NCBI GenBank assembly: GCA_021234155.1
Contig: JAJEKV010000077.1
Span: forward strand, 1,374,627-1,438,626
DNA length: 64,000 bases
Source of the DNA: Isoetes taiwanensis
Taxonomy: Eukaryota > Streptophyta > Lycopodiopsida > Isoetales > Isoetaceae
Direction of reading: 5' to 3'
The notes below the pieces were generated by a model. It ran no database searches and was not told where the DNA came from. It saw only the letters and a list, made by a program, of their open reading frames with translations. The position numbers were made by a program, and so were the translations under genes. Within the stretch, counting starts at the first letter, position 1. Each line of letters starts with the position of its first letter. Shown here one piece after another: positions 11,830-23,775 of the stretch.

Positions 11830-12230
11830 ACATCTACATCTAGAAGAATAGAAAATCTTTAACTTTAGCTTGTTGTATCTAAGACTTTTGCACTTGCATA
11901 ACTAACATTTTAGGAATGAGTATTCTCTTCCAGAAGACCCTGGCTATCGCAGGCACAATCTGAAGAGACAAAACCCTGCTAAAACTATCTGATTAAATAA
12001 TGGATCAAGAAATCAGCTTTTGGTCTTAGCCCCATTTAAATGGCCATGCCATGGCTAGAATAGGAAAGAAATAATGGAGATCATAAAATCTATATATATT
12101 GTGCACGTTTCATGCAAGAAGATAGACCTACTTATACTGTAGGTAAGATCATTGTATAATCAGTTTGTTTTAAGGAAAATCGTTGTCCAGCACCAAGTTA
12201 TTTTTACAAAAAAGTAATGATGATCGTGTA
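11830..12230. other. Gene-free stretch
   Basis: Nothing recognisable between the methyltransferase remnant and the tail of LINE B. Confidence 0.5.
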
Positions 12231-12330
12231 GATGAAGAATAGAATAGAATAGTTTTTTTTATAGTCCACTTTGAGACCAATCGGCCTATGGGACCCGAAA
12301 GGGCTGACAAACTTATTCTTGTCGGGTTAA

Positions 12331-12348
12331 AAACCCTTAGAAGGGTTT
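12331..12348 (-). other. LINE B 3' UTR palindrome and repeat tail
   Basis: AAACCCTTAGAAGGGTTT is a near-perfect palindrome about 80 bp inside the (ATTCT)n tail. Between them lies a block (CCAATCGGCCTATGGGACCC) that is nearly identical in LINE D. It is likely the structure recognised by the element's own RT (inference). Confidence 0.65.
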
Positions 12349-13243
12349 AGAGGAAAAACCGGGTAATAATAAGAATCTTGTCAAAGCTATACAAGTATAC
12401 ATCATCATGAAATAAATGTGTATGTACATGTCAAGTCGTGCGAGGACATAGCTGATCTCGCATGTCCATGACCTCACGGAGGTATGATCCTAGCATCGTC
12501 CGTCGGATCAGGTGCTCAATGTCACATGTGGCGGTGGCGGGCGACCAACTTCGGCATAAGCGTCCGGTTGATCATATCTTTGGGCAACTTTGGAAGGTAT
12601 GAGATTCATCCTCAATGACTCCCATTTGGCGGCGTGTGAGCATCACTGGCGTGGCTCACCAATCCATCTGCTGTCTCAATTCGAAGATGATGTGCCACAA
12701 TGCGAATGGAGGCAATGAGTGCGCGTCTTTTTCATGGGCAAGTGGGTGCGGGGTAGCATTGTGGGCCTCGTTCAATGTGGGATTTATGTGGCGTTGTAGT
12801 GTCTTTGTCTTGACTGTTCAAGGCGTTGGCATCCCAAAGCTTCTGATGAAGCAAAGCGTCAAGATATTACCTCAAGCTATGGCGATGCGCCTCTGTTTGC
12901 ACATGTATGCACATTGCTCAATCACATTCCATCTAGCCATCCATTGAGCTCTCTTTTTCCCTCCAGCCAGGCCTTGGCGTTGTGGCCCCATTGCCATGAT
13001 ATAAGCTAGTTTTGGGAGGCGAGCATCGTCCATGTTGACCACCTTACGAAAATAGACAATGTGGCGATCAAGGGCCGCCCTCGAAGAGCAAGAATCCTAT
13101 TTCTGCTTGATAGAATTTGATATGGGGCCATGGACTTCACCCTAGTGCTTACCAAGAAGGCTTTTACTTTTGCTCCAAGTCATTCAAGTAGCGAGGATAC
13201 TCTTTGGCCCCATACTTCAACCCGTATAAAAGGGCGGGCTCCA

Positions 13244-14240
13244 CTAAGACTTTGAGCAGGTGTGGTGATGGGTCCAATCATACAACTCCGCTCTATGACT
13301 ATTGTTTTGCATTGCATATAGTGCTTTCCGGCCCTTGGTAACTTCGTAGCCGTATGGATGTGTCGATTGCATAGTAGGCGGAAACTCCACTCCCAAATAT
13401 TTGTATGTGGATGCTACTTCCACATTACGCCCTCGGTAATGGAAGGAAGGGATCCTCGGTATGCGTGAAGATGATATGAAAACCACCTTAGTCTTGGCCA
13501 AGTTGGCGGCATATCGATCGCTTGACAAAATGTGTCGAGGGCATCGAGATGTGCGTTGCATGTCTGCTGGTGTGTAAGCTAGGAGGTCCACATCATCGGC
13601 ATATATTAAGCTGTGATGATGCGGTAGAGAAGGTGAGCCCGTCGCCCCCATTATCGGCAAGCCGACTCTCCAATTGATCAATGTAAAAGCCCAAACAATG
13701 TTGGGAGAGGGGCATCCACTGGCGAACCCCGATACTACTATCAAATGGTTGGCTTATCGGTTTAACCGGCCGAGCATCTTTCATAAAGCACATACTGCTT
13801 TGCATTCTGCAAATCTTAGGAACCCCGGTATTTGCAAATCTTGCCCATAGTTTTTTCGAGCCTGATGTCAAATGCCTTTGCAAAATCCACGAAGCAACAA
13901 TATAGATCTGACTGGCGGTTCTGGCGTCTTCAACGAGCTTCGTAATGTGAAGATGTGGTCAATGGTTGAGTGTCGGGTCTGAATCACTGCACGGGTGAGG
14001 GCCCGTATCTCTTTTGCCTCTACCCGGCCTTTGTCAAGCTGCTGCTCGAGAATCCACCAAGCAATTTTGCAAACACCGAACTGACCATGATTGTTCATTG
14101 GTTGGGCTGTCACGGATCGGGGTCACACCTTGTATAGATGGGAACAACTGCGCTGTTGGTCCCTTTGCGCCGGGAAACCTTCATAATGCCTTGTTGAACA
14201 AAGCGGTCGGCTTGGTATTATGGGCGGCCCTGCCCACTTA
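13244..14240 (-). pseudogene. LINE B reverse transcriptase, frame-broken
   Basis: Minus-strand RT segments in order: VVPIYTRCDPDP (near 14140), AKLLGGFLSSSLTKAG and EIRALTRAVIQTRHSTIDHIFTLR (14113-13930), LWARFANTGVP (about 13860) and the catalytic HHSLIYADDVDLLAYT block (YADD 13592-13603). Then come NLAKTKVVFIS, STYKYLGVEF and YEVTKGRKALYAMQ (13744-13290). The motif order matches LINE RT. The catalytic aspartates are retained in one frame of 166 codons (13744-13244), but upstream parts lie in other frames. Confidence 0.82.
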
Positions 14241-15437
14241 AGCAATTACATATGCATGCCATCGAGTCGAGGGCTTTCCCCATTGGCAAGGCGTTGTAAG
14301 CCTTGTTCCCGGCGTCGAATCTGTGATTTCCACCTGGGGCCTTCTTGCGGGGGGTAATCGCATGTGCACCACGAGGTCGTATAGGCATTTACAAGTATTG
14401 CCTCAATGGGTTTTCGGGGTGATGTTCCACTGTGGGCTGTCTTGGCTTTCTAAGAACCCTTTCGCCCGAAGGTCACGGGGTGGCGTTCGGAGATAAAACA
14501 TTTCCCTTTGATGTCTTTGCAATGTACACGGCTTTCTTAGCTTTAAGGAAGGCGGCGGTCTTGTCGGCTACATGTGGCATAAAGCGAGGTCAGTGACTTG
14601 GCCCGAACCAGCGTTTGTGTTCCTTGCACTCTACATCAAACCATTGATTACGTGGGAAGGTTGTGTTCACGGAGGTCCGTCGCGGGAGCTTATCCCAAAG
14701 CATCTCTCTGCGCGATCCTAAGCACATTAGTAGTAGGGCTATGCGTTGCTCTTAGTGTAGGATATTGCAAAATTTCGCGGGTCATCTATAAGCATCTGGG
14801 CATAAGCCCCCGTATGTTCATAATCCAATGCTTGGTGAGGCATGTGAGGAGTACGTAGCCGGGGGTTAGCACAACTGCCAAGCCAACTTCAAGTAAAGTG
14901 GTAAGTGGTTTGAGTCGATCTCTTCATCCCTATTAGTTGTTCCCACGGAAGTGCTTGGCGACATGCATATCACCTTTCGGGCACCGCCACATAGTCCACC
15001 ACACTAGATCCTCCCCCACGGTTTTCCTGTCTACAAGTGCTCTTGCGGGTGGGCCCATTGTGCCGATCCATTCTGCGGATTACCAGTCAAAAGATACCAC
15101 GAGCAAAAGCAATTGTCTACCATAAGCGTGTGACCTGATTGTCATCGATGTCGGTAGCCAAAAAGCGGAATCTGCCGGGTATTGTAATATCATCGATCAA
15201 AGGGATCAAATCTCATGGGTTGTTCTACCCGGGTCTTGGCGCCATTGAAGTCTCAAGGTGTATGACGCTTTGCCTTATGCTGATCTTTGTCATCATATAG
15301 ATCGACATAGGGATCCACCTATCCACATCAGGAGTGGGTGTGATAGAAGTTGCTTCGCATGTGGAAAGTAGCGGTTTGCCAAAGAGAAGTGCCTCTTTGC
15401 TGATTTTACCTGCACCACCCAAAGTCACCGGTTGTGC

Positions 15438-15640
15438 TTAATGCATGTTGAACAAAGAGGCCCGAGCGTACCAAAGGCGTTCGATAGTAGCGAGCAACTC
15501 CCCATGCCGCTTTCTGTGTGCAATCATTGAAGGTTGGTTGCCCGGTATCTGCAAGTCGGGTATCACAATGTCTGCATGCTCCCATGTTTCCATAAGGAAG
15601 ATCAGATCCATATCTGCAAACGAGTTGAGACTATCTCCCT
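15438..15640 (-). pseudogene. LINE B endonuclease remnant
   Basis: The minus strand reads DSLNSFADMDLIFLMETWEH and IVIPDLQIPG. This matches the second conserved block of the LINE AP-like endonuclease, where the glutamate of the LMETW motif is catalytic. Flanking sequence is in other frames and too diverged to delimit. Confidence 0.65.
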
Positions 15641-16481
15641 TACGCCATGGGAAGCCAGAACAATTCCGGGGAGACCATGCGGAGGCACAATTCCTATTTG
15701 TGGCCCGGGGGCGGTTAGGGGATTGATGGCGGCGAAGGGGGATAAGCGGTAGAAGCGACACGAGATGTCGCGACAACGAAGGTGAAACAACTTGAAGCGA
15801 TCTGCGGTATGGCAAGATGCATAATGCCGTGCTTTGGAGAGGTTAAGCGGGGTCGGCGGCATTTGGCGGCGAAAATTTGCATCTTACCCCAATCGATCCT
15901 GCGGCTCCTCCTGTCTGCGAATACTTTTAACTGGCCAACTCGTGCACTGCGGTCTTCTTGTTGGGCTGGGGTCGGGTCTCGGTCAACATACAAAGGCAGT
16001 TCCCTTGATTGCCTACCACTGGCGTGGATATGGCGCTTTCACTTGCGCATCTCTGCGTCGTGAGCGTGACTACGGTGGAAGCGATGCAGGCGCTTTGAGG
16101 CCATGGCGTCTCGCCCTAATAATATGTCTTGCGCGGGGAATGTCATTGAGCAGAATCAACATTTGGAGCGGTTAATGAGGTCCTCCACGCCTCTTCTGTC
16201 GGGCCACATACCACCACATTGTGGCTTCTCGCCTCGGCTCCACAGAACTCTCGATTTTTTGGGTCAATCACGCGGCTGCTTGAGGGAGTTGTTTGTTGTC
16301 GGAACATAGGATGGTGGCCCTACGTTAGGGCGGGGTGGTATAAGAGTGGCTTGGTGGTCTGATGCGAGGGCGGTCTGGGCGACACCTTGCAGACTCTTGG
16401 GCAGTGGGACTGCGTGGCGGTATAGCGGTCTCTCCTTCACGGCGGGAGCTTAGCTCTGCTTTGAAATTATTCTTGCCTTTT

Positions 16482-17390
16482 TCAATTCACACATGCACGC
16501 TGCAATTGCTCATGAGCCTGCATTGAGGCCCTTGCCTTGTTGATGATGGCTGCCCTCGGCTCCTGCACCTTCGATCTCGAGCCCGGAGCTATGCTCCAGT
16601 CACCTGGCGAGAGTCCGATAGGGTTCATTCGAGAGGCCACTTCTTGTGTCTCAACCCTAGTTTGAAGGGCTCTCAATTGTGGTGGCTCTCTTCAAAAGCG
16701 ACACGAACTTTTAGCATCCGATGGCAGCCTCCTCGACCTCGATTGAAAGCGGGAGATGGTTGCCATTGTCTCTTGCTCAACACGTTGCTTTTCTGTGTCA
16801 TGGTTTCAATGGCGGTGGACATGGAATCCATGCGCGGCCTGCATGTCGACAAGACTCTTCTTGTCCTACGCCTTCCCCAGTGCACTAGGCTGAAGGCCAT
16901 CTTCTAGGTCTTTGTATCTGGGTCTCCATGCGGAAACACGTTTTTTTTGATTAGCAGTTTGCTTCTTGAGCAATTTGGGTGCGAGGCTGCATTTCCTCTG
17001 CCAAGCAAGCAATTAGAGCTTTGTTGCCCTCTGCCATTGCTTGAACTTGTTTCCAGTGCTCCTCAACCTACTGGTTTGGTGGTGGTGAAGCGGGATCTGA
17101 CGGCTTCCCCTAGGCTAGAGTATCATCATTGGCACAATCGAGCTATATTTGTTGCCGCGAGACTTTGCCCGGCTTCTCTTTTCAATGTGCACCTATCAAT
17201 TTTGCCGGTGTCATCTGCAGTGCGATTGGGGATGGCATCTATGTACTCTCCCAATAGAAGTTTCTTTGCCATATCTGCGCTAGGTAGAGGGGATAGCGTA
17301 TCTGCACCATCCACATGCATATCGTGGGGTTGGATGAAGGGGCGGGGGCTCGTCGACTCTTCTATCACCGGAGTTGCCATGAATAGGGTG
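16482..17390 (-). pseudogene. LINE B ORF1 remnant
   Basis: A minus-strand frame with an internal ATG at about 17380 (MATPVIEESTSPRPF) runs to 17126. It is followed in other frames by Gln/Glu/Ala-rich stretches compatible with a coiled coil (WKQVQAMAEGNKALIACLAEE). Position between the 5' repeats and the endonuclease says ORF1. I see no clear RNA-binding motif. Confidence 0.5.
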
Positions 17391-17441
17391 TCACCCTCTG
17401 GGCGGCTTGTCGAAAGCCTCCAAGCACTTTGATCCGCGCAC

Positions 17442-17826
17442 AACCTCTCTGTCCCTTCTACGGGCCTTGCGTCAAAGCTTCCGCGCGTCGGAGGCGGTAG
17501 CGGGCTTCCAGTGCAAGAAGCAAGTCACAGGCTCTTTCACCTTACGGACACACCCGTGCGAAAGTGTTCAAGTGCATAAATCAAAGCCTTGACCTCAAGT
17601 TCAACCTCTCGCCACCTTACGGACACTTATGCGAAATGAAACCTCGTCCCTTTACATACGCCGGTCCGAAGCTTCCCGCGTAGGAAGCGGCGCGAGGGCT
17701 TCCAAGTGCAAGAAGCAAGTGCGAGGCTCTTTCACCACGGACACCTATGAAGTGTTCAAGTGCATAAATCAAAGCGCAACCTCAAGTTCAACCTCTTGCC
17801 ACCTTACGGACACTTGCGCGAAATGA
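17442..17826 (-). repeat. Two tandem ~190-bp monomers at the LINE B 5' end
   Basis: The blocks 17442-17639 and 17640-17826 are diverged copies. Each carries AACCTC..TCCC, GCTTCC(C)GCG, CAAGTGCAAGAAGCAAGT (CAGTGCAAGAAGCAAGT in the first), GTTCAAGTGCATAAATCAAAG, ACCTCAAGTTCAACCTC and GCCACCTTACGGACACTT. They sit immediately upstream of ORF1, so they form a monomer-type 5' UTR or promoter (inference). Confidence 0.8.
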
Positions 17827-17829
17827 AAA

Positions 17830-18769
17830 TAAGCAATGGCTTTTTCCTCTTCTGAGGCGTTCCGAAGTGCGATGCAAGGCTTTAGCATGTAAATGTTTTA
17901 ATCCAAGGTGATTGGATGGTATCACATCCTTTGAATCCCATCTTAAAATCTTAAATGTTGCAAAAAGGGCATTTTCTCCTCTTCGGATCTTAAGCAAATA
18001 TGGATAAACCATATGTCTTTAGAATCATCCAGAACAAGCATTCTAATGATATGCATTGCTCCCAAAACAGAGCTGAATCAATAGATATGAAGAAAAAAGT
18101 ATATAGTCTTTGAAAAATAGAACAATGGAAACCCTAAATCCAAAGACTTGAAAATGCATTTTTTTTTCACTCCGAGATTACGGAAATGAGTTGCTAGGGT
18201 TTGCGCCTTAGGGTGCCGGCGGCGACCGCCCGAGCAGAAATCTTGAGAGCCCACAAGGTCCGACCAGAATGGAAGAGCAACGACCCGTCGCTCGCTTTGC
18301 TGAAGCCCATAGCGTATCATAAGGTTTTCCATTACCACCCCGCATTTGGGTTATAGCGCGGGGAGTTGGTTGGAAGTATAGCCATTTCAATCTTCTCTTC
18401 TCTAAACAACGGTTTGTGATTTGGTAAGGGTTTGCTTTGTGTTTTTGTCGCGGAGAGCTTTTCTCGCTTAAGCAGTAAATAGGCTATAGCGAGTGCTCCA
18501 AAGATTACGGTGGGTTAGTTGAACTTGTTTGGATCTCATCTTTTAGGTCGACACTAGGGCATATAAACGAGTAGTAGGCTTGGTTTTTCAGATCCAAAGT
18601 ATACCATATATCGCTTTTGGTTTTGAAGACCACCGTGGATTTGAAGACCACTTGCGGTAGTGCCCTGCACTCCTTGTAGGCGCTAGGGCTTTCTTTGTCG
18701 ATCCTCGTTCTTTGGATGATATGGCATGGAGTACTCCAGTCTTCTGTCACTTGCCAAGTATTGTTTGTG
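17830..18769. other. Gene-free stretch
   Basis: I recognise nothing here beyond a short direct duplication near 18615-18650 (TTTGAAGACCAC twice). Confidence 0.4.
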
Positions 18770-20527
18770 TGCTAGGAAATTAAGTGCATTCTCTTTGTGC
18801 ATTTGAAGTGTTGGGAGGAAGATAGTGGGCCGGACTAGAGATCGGACCATCGGCCGCATGAAATGGTGGCCTCTTTTTTAACTTTGAAAGGCCCATAGGT
18901 ACTTTCGATCCCTAAGGAGCCGCAGATCTGAAGGTTTGGGAGTTGATTTGTGGAAGATTGTAAAAGAGAGCAAAATCATGGATAGTAGTTGCTATGATTC
19001 TACTTATGGATGGCCCATCCTTTTCTCAATGCATATTGATATGTATATTAGTTGTGTGTTCTTTTTTAGGTGTCATCCATGCCTTTCCCAAAGGGGGAGA
19101 CTATGATCTAGTGGCTGGTGCGGGATGAACCCATTGAATAAGGGAAGTTAGAGTCATTGGGCCCGGAGATCGACTCTTTAACACCGGGCAGAGAGCACAA
19201 ATGTAGTTGAGGCCTATGTCGTGAATAAAGGTGCTTAGGAAGAGCAATTGAATCACCCCTTGGGGGTAGGCTTGGAGTGAATCTCTCCAGGTTAGAAGAT
19301 GGAGTAGCCAGGCTCCTTTGTACAAGATTGGAATTGGGTTTGCCCTCTTATAGTACAATTATGCAAGATGAGTTTCGTGCCAAGTTAACGCGATGGAAGG
19401 ACAGGTTGGTTTTTAGCCATTTGAATGCTTACATCTTTAGGTGGTGGAACTTGAGATGGTCTCAATTATGGTATACACATTGATTTCTTCTCATGTTCTA
19501 TTTGGCAAAGGATTGTACACATTTTTTAGATCCCTCATAGAATGGCTTAGAAAGCAAGATATATACGGGACGGGAGACCAGGTCTCTTGTAAATTTGCAA
19601 CACATATCTTTGTTTTAAATGTTAATGCCTTCAAAATCTTTTCGAGTTGTGCTTCAGAGGCCGCATACTATTGAAACAGATATTTTGTTCGTACAACTTC
19701 TATTTGTCATGACGGGGCTGCCATGAGTCCGTGGGGCTGCACATCTTCTTGGAAGCTTCTCCGAAAATTTCCATTAAATTCATGATTGGCTTTCTCCTCG
19801 TAGTATTCAAAAACTGTTGAATATATGTTACTTTGCCTTGAAGCTCTACATGGAAAGAGTAGCCTAGTCTATAGTATCTTTATTGTAGAGAGAGGTTGAG
19901 GCAATTATACAAGTGGGAGTAGCGTTGCTCTAGTAGTGGAGGGGAGCTCTTGTTGAAATGCCTATAGTACCTTGCTAGTGGGAAGACAAATTGGCAATCT
20001 TGTCTAGCACCGTTCTACTTACGCTTAAAATCTTGCGGGTTGATTTTGGAAGAGCAAGTAAGCCTTGATAGTACTTTGCTAGTAGGAGAAGAAGGCGATC
20101 TTGAGCGTTCTCATACAATCAAGAGCGACACACCTATCTTATTCTTCTAGGTATTCCTTGAATGCGTTCTTCAAGATCTTGAGGAATAATTTTGATTGCA
20201 CTCTACAAGTGCTATTACCTTCCCATAGTACCTACAATAGTTGGGAAGAAGGCCAATCCTCTAGTAATGAAGAACTAAAAGGTGAGGAGCATATCATTTT
20301 CTGCAGAGATGAAGAAGAGGTTGAGAACCTTGACCATAGTACATGGACGCGATCTTAGGGTAGCTTTTCAGGTTTGATGGTCTGCGTGTATCTTTTGTTA
20401 CAATTCTTTCTATCTGGTGACCAAGAGCATTGTATACTTCCTATCTGGCCTATTGTGGAGCCCACAAGAAGGTCGTGTACCTTGTTTTTATATTAATCAA
20501 AAAATTCTTACCCTCAAAAAAAAAACT
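18770..20527 (+). mobile_element. Repeat family R2, plus copy (retroposon-like, A-tailed)
   Basis: This 1.75-kb sequence is matched along its length, in opposite orientation, by 58385-60080. Shared words include GTGGAGCCCACAAGAAGG, ATTAATCAAAAAATT, GGTGACCA, CTTCTAGGTATTCCTT and GAGGAGCATATCAT. It ends in a run of A (20514-20525), and the other copy also ends in an A/G-rich tail, so a poly(A)-type retroposon is likely. No translated frame shows a known domain in both copies. Confidence 0.7.
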
Positions 20528-20529
20528 AG

Positions 20530-23480
20530 CAAAAAGGCGCGCCAGAGGCCATAGAAAATAGAGGCGTGGGAAAACTAGGGCAAGGTAATTGGATACCAAA
20601 AGATATTTGAATTGTCTTTTACATTTTTTTTTTTTTTCAAACCATTTGAAAGCTTAATAAGGGCAAAATTGTATTGAAATTTATTGTCCATGATAGAACT
20701 AGCATATTTTGTTTGGATAGTTTAGATGGTGCCCCTGCGTTTAAGTTACCAGTATTTCCTAGTTTTGGAAGGGCAGGATATGAGGTTGTTGTAGCCGTTT
20801 TTTTGGTTGTGTTGTAAAGTTTTATGTAATGTCTTTCAATTTCATTTGTCTTTTTCTTGCATTTGGTTTCTTCTAAGAGGTCGATCTGGAAGTTTTTTCG
20901 TACGATTTGTGCGTGTCAACATCTGCTGCCATTTTGAGATTTGGTTTTGCTTTGTGTTGTTTGTACCTAGTTGATTGGTTTGTTGTTTGTCCTACGTATT
21001 CCTTGTTGTTCTTATGGCAATATATCTATATCGTAGGTTTTCTTATCGTAGGTTTTATTTTAACTTGTTAGTTGTATTAGAGTTGTTTTTACGTATAAAT
21101 GTTTTTGTTTTTTCCTTATTCTTTAGTTTTAGTTCTAGTGTGTTCATAGTTATGAGATCAAAATTGTACTGTATTATGTTGAACAGTTTAGCATTTTGAA
21201 CGATTTAACCTTTGAAAAATATCAAAGTGAGTTTGTAAGGCTATTAAACTGTGAAGTTTAAGTCCAAGCTTGATTGTGCTAAATGGTAAAGTAGTACGAT
21301 TTTTAATCCCGCATTGGCGGCATTAGGAAATGAATAGAGGAAAAGAGTTAAAGAAAATTATGATCTAAGTTTGATCTCTCTATCTACACATGATAGAGTA
21401 GAGCTAGAGCAGTGTTCTTTGACAATTTTTTGACAGTTGACTTAGGCTTGTTCTTTCCATTTAAAGCTCCCTAGGTTAGGTTCCATACTACGAGTTAGCA
21501 TGCAAGTATTATGAAGATAAAGCAAAGATAAGTAAAGGGTTTTGGAACTGCCGGATCTCGAATGGTGTGCCTTCTCGACTCAAATTGCTATTAGCGGTAA
21601 TTAGCTATAAATTTATTTGCAAACTTTAATTTTGAATCATATTTAAATGATTTGCAAAAGGAGTGCCATTGCGTTTTTTTCATTTTGACTTTGCAAATAA
21701 AATTTATTAACAATAATTTTGCTTTAAGCTCGATTAGACGATTAGAGAACCCAATAGTGGCGTATTAGTTTGCACATATGCATCTGAAATATATTATAAA
21801 AATGAATGATGTTCTTTGATATCTATCTTTGGTGTAAATGTTTATCTTTGATGTTCTTGAGTCGATCACAAATATGTCTTGTTGAAGCAAAGAGTGCCTT
21901 GAGCTCCTTCGGTTTACAGAGATCAAGAACAATTTTTAAATACTTATCATAATCAGTGCAAAAGCAGTTAAAGACACTTACTTTTCCCATTACATTTCGA
22001 GTAAGTAAGGACTCCCATATGTACAATTGTTGTGGAATCGACATTGTTTAATTATATGCATTTAATGACATGCTTAATAATATGCAGAATCATGATCGCT
22101 AATCCCTAAATATGATGTGCTACATTCATGTTTTAGACAAAAACAAAGGAAAAGGAAAAACACATCTTCATCTCTAAGGGCAGCAAAACAGTAATCTCTT
22201 CAACATGTGGGATAAAAAACATGGCCCCTAGAATTCCAGTTAGGATGCATCTTAGCATCGGCTTTAGCACATAGTGAATGCTAGAATGTAAGGGTTCAAA
22301 ATGCAATGTGAAATTGTGTCACAATAACATGGAGCTAAGGACAATTTTGCATATAATTTCAGAAGATGGCCGCCTTCATGACCTACTAACTCTGAATTTA
22401 GCTACAAGAATCACAAGATAAAGAAACATTAAACCTGAAACCAATGTACATGATATCACGAAAAAAACTTCATTTATACAAGGTACATAACTAAGATAGC
22501 TAAGCAAAAATCCACGCACTTAATGGCTTATTGCAAAAGTGGTGACTTTTAAACTATTTAGTCTTTCATGCATGATAGCGTAACCATGACCAAAGTTCTT
22601 GTTTTCTTGCGGTCATGGAAAGATATTTAAAAGCAAAGCTTAATAACTTTCAAGGCTTTGATGACCATTTTGTGCGAGAATATTGAGCATTCTGAGAAAA
22701 GTACTTTGATAGTTCAAAAGCTCATAGGCGCACTTGCTGGTGAATGGAATGAAAAATTAATATGTCTTAACCAAGTTTCCAGAAAGAAAAATCTCCTTCA
22801 CCGTCCATTGCTAGTAAACATTCTCACATCTGGTCATGATGAAGTGGGCAAATGATGAACTTACTTCTATTTTAACTTTATTGTAGCATTGAAGAGGAAA
22901 AACAAAGTCTTGCACAAACCCCGGGGAGTTCAAATCCTTCCAAATGTGTAAACATATCACTACAGAGAATCTTAAAGTGGTATAAGATCGAGAACTTGAA
23001 ATGAATCCCCGAGACTTATATGTGGACAACTTTCTCTTCCCCCATGCACAATTTAAAATCTTATGCGGTATCCACAAAATCTGGGTGGAACTTGGCAAAG
23101 TTGCTACGAACTCAATCTTATCAACCATTTGCCTTTTATGCTAGAGAGCTGTAAAAGGAAGGGGTCTTGTTATGATGGAGCGGCTGCTTTCACGACGGAA
23201 AGATTGATGGTTTTGGATGTTTAACGATGCTAAAAGTTGTTGGTTGAAGGGCTGGTTTTGTCGGGGGGCTTTCACTCAAAAGCGTTATTTTCCTTTTCTA
23301 GGTGGCCACGTTGGAAGCCTTTAATGATTAATTAAATGATTAGATGTGTTTATCAAATAATGAGAGAAGTTCGAATAAAAAAAATCAGTAGTTATTCTTA
23401 ATAGTGGAACATCTTTGCATTTAGCATCCGGCGTGTAGGCCAAACTCAAAACAAAACAATTTAACATAGAAAGGTCGAAC
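20530..23480. other. Gene-free stretch
   Basis: About 3 kb of AT-rich sequence with no recognisable gene. Minus-strand open frames at 21823-22044 and 22811-23128, and a plus-strand one at 22658-22855, have no motifs I know and no matching neighbours. Confidence 0.4.
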
Positions 23481-23636
23481 AAGCATCATAATGATCATGA
23501 AGTATGCGGATAGACTCTTGTTTGGAACAGAATCTCTATTTGGATTTTCTTATTGTGCCCACAAGGTAAGGGTAGTCTCTCCCAAGTTTCTGCAATGGCA
23601 TTTTAATAGTTTATGGCAATCTAAGTGTCCAATTGC

Positions 23637-23775
23637 TATGGGACAAAAAAGTGCTGAAAAGAAACCAGCAAGTGCTAAAAAGGATGAACTAATAACCCGA
23701 TCAACAAAGAAGATGGAAACTAGTTTAGGTAATTGTCCGACCACCTCTAACAAAAGAAAATATGCTGAAAAGTGA
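23637..23775 (+). other. Short lysine-rich open frame, unidentified
   Basis: From an ATG near 23638 the plus strand encodes a basic peptide (MGQKSAEKKPASAKKDEL...). The first residues look like a histone H2B tail, but the sequence then departs and stops after about 45 residues with no histone fold. It could be an H2B-derived scrap or chance. Low confidence. Confidence 0.2.

Larger units (their letters stand above)
12236..17826 (-). mobile_element. LINE B, near full-length degenerate LINE
   Basis: A 5.6-kb minus-strand LINE. In element order it has a 5' region of two tandem repeats of about 190 bp (17826-17442), an ORF1 (from about 17380), an endonuclease (around 15640-15440), an RT (about 14240-13240, YADD at 13592-13603), a C-terminal region, a 3' UTR with a palindromic hairpin (12331-12348) and an (ATTCT)n tail (12236-12252). 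It is much more GC-rich than its surroundings. Many frame breaks make it inactive. LINE D (56413-57420) is a second, 5'-truncated copy of this family. Confidence 0.85.

Noticed and set aside
23637-23775. Histone H2B gene
   Set aside because: Only the first dozen residues resemble an H2B tail; the histone fold is missing.
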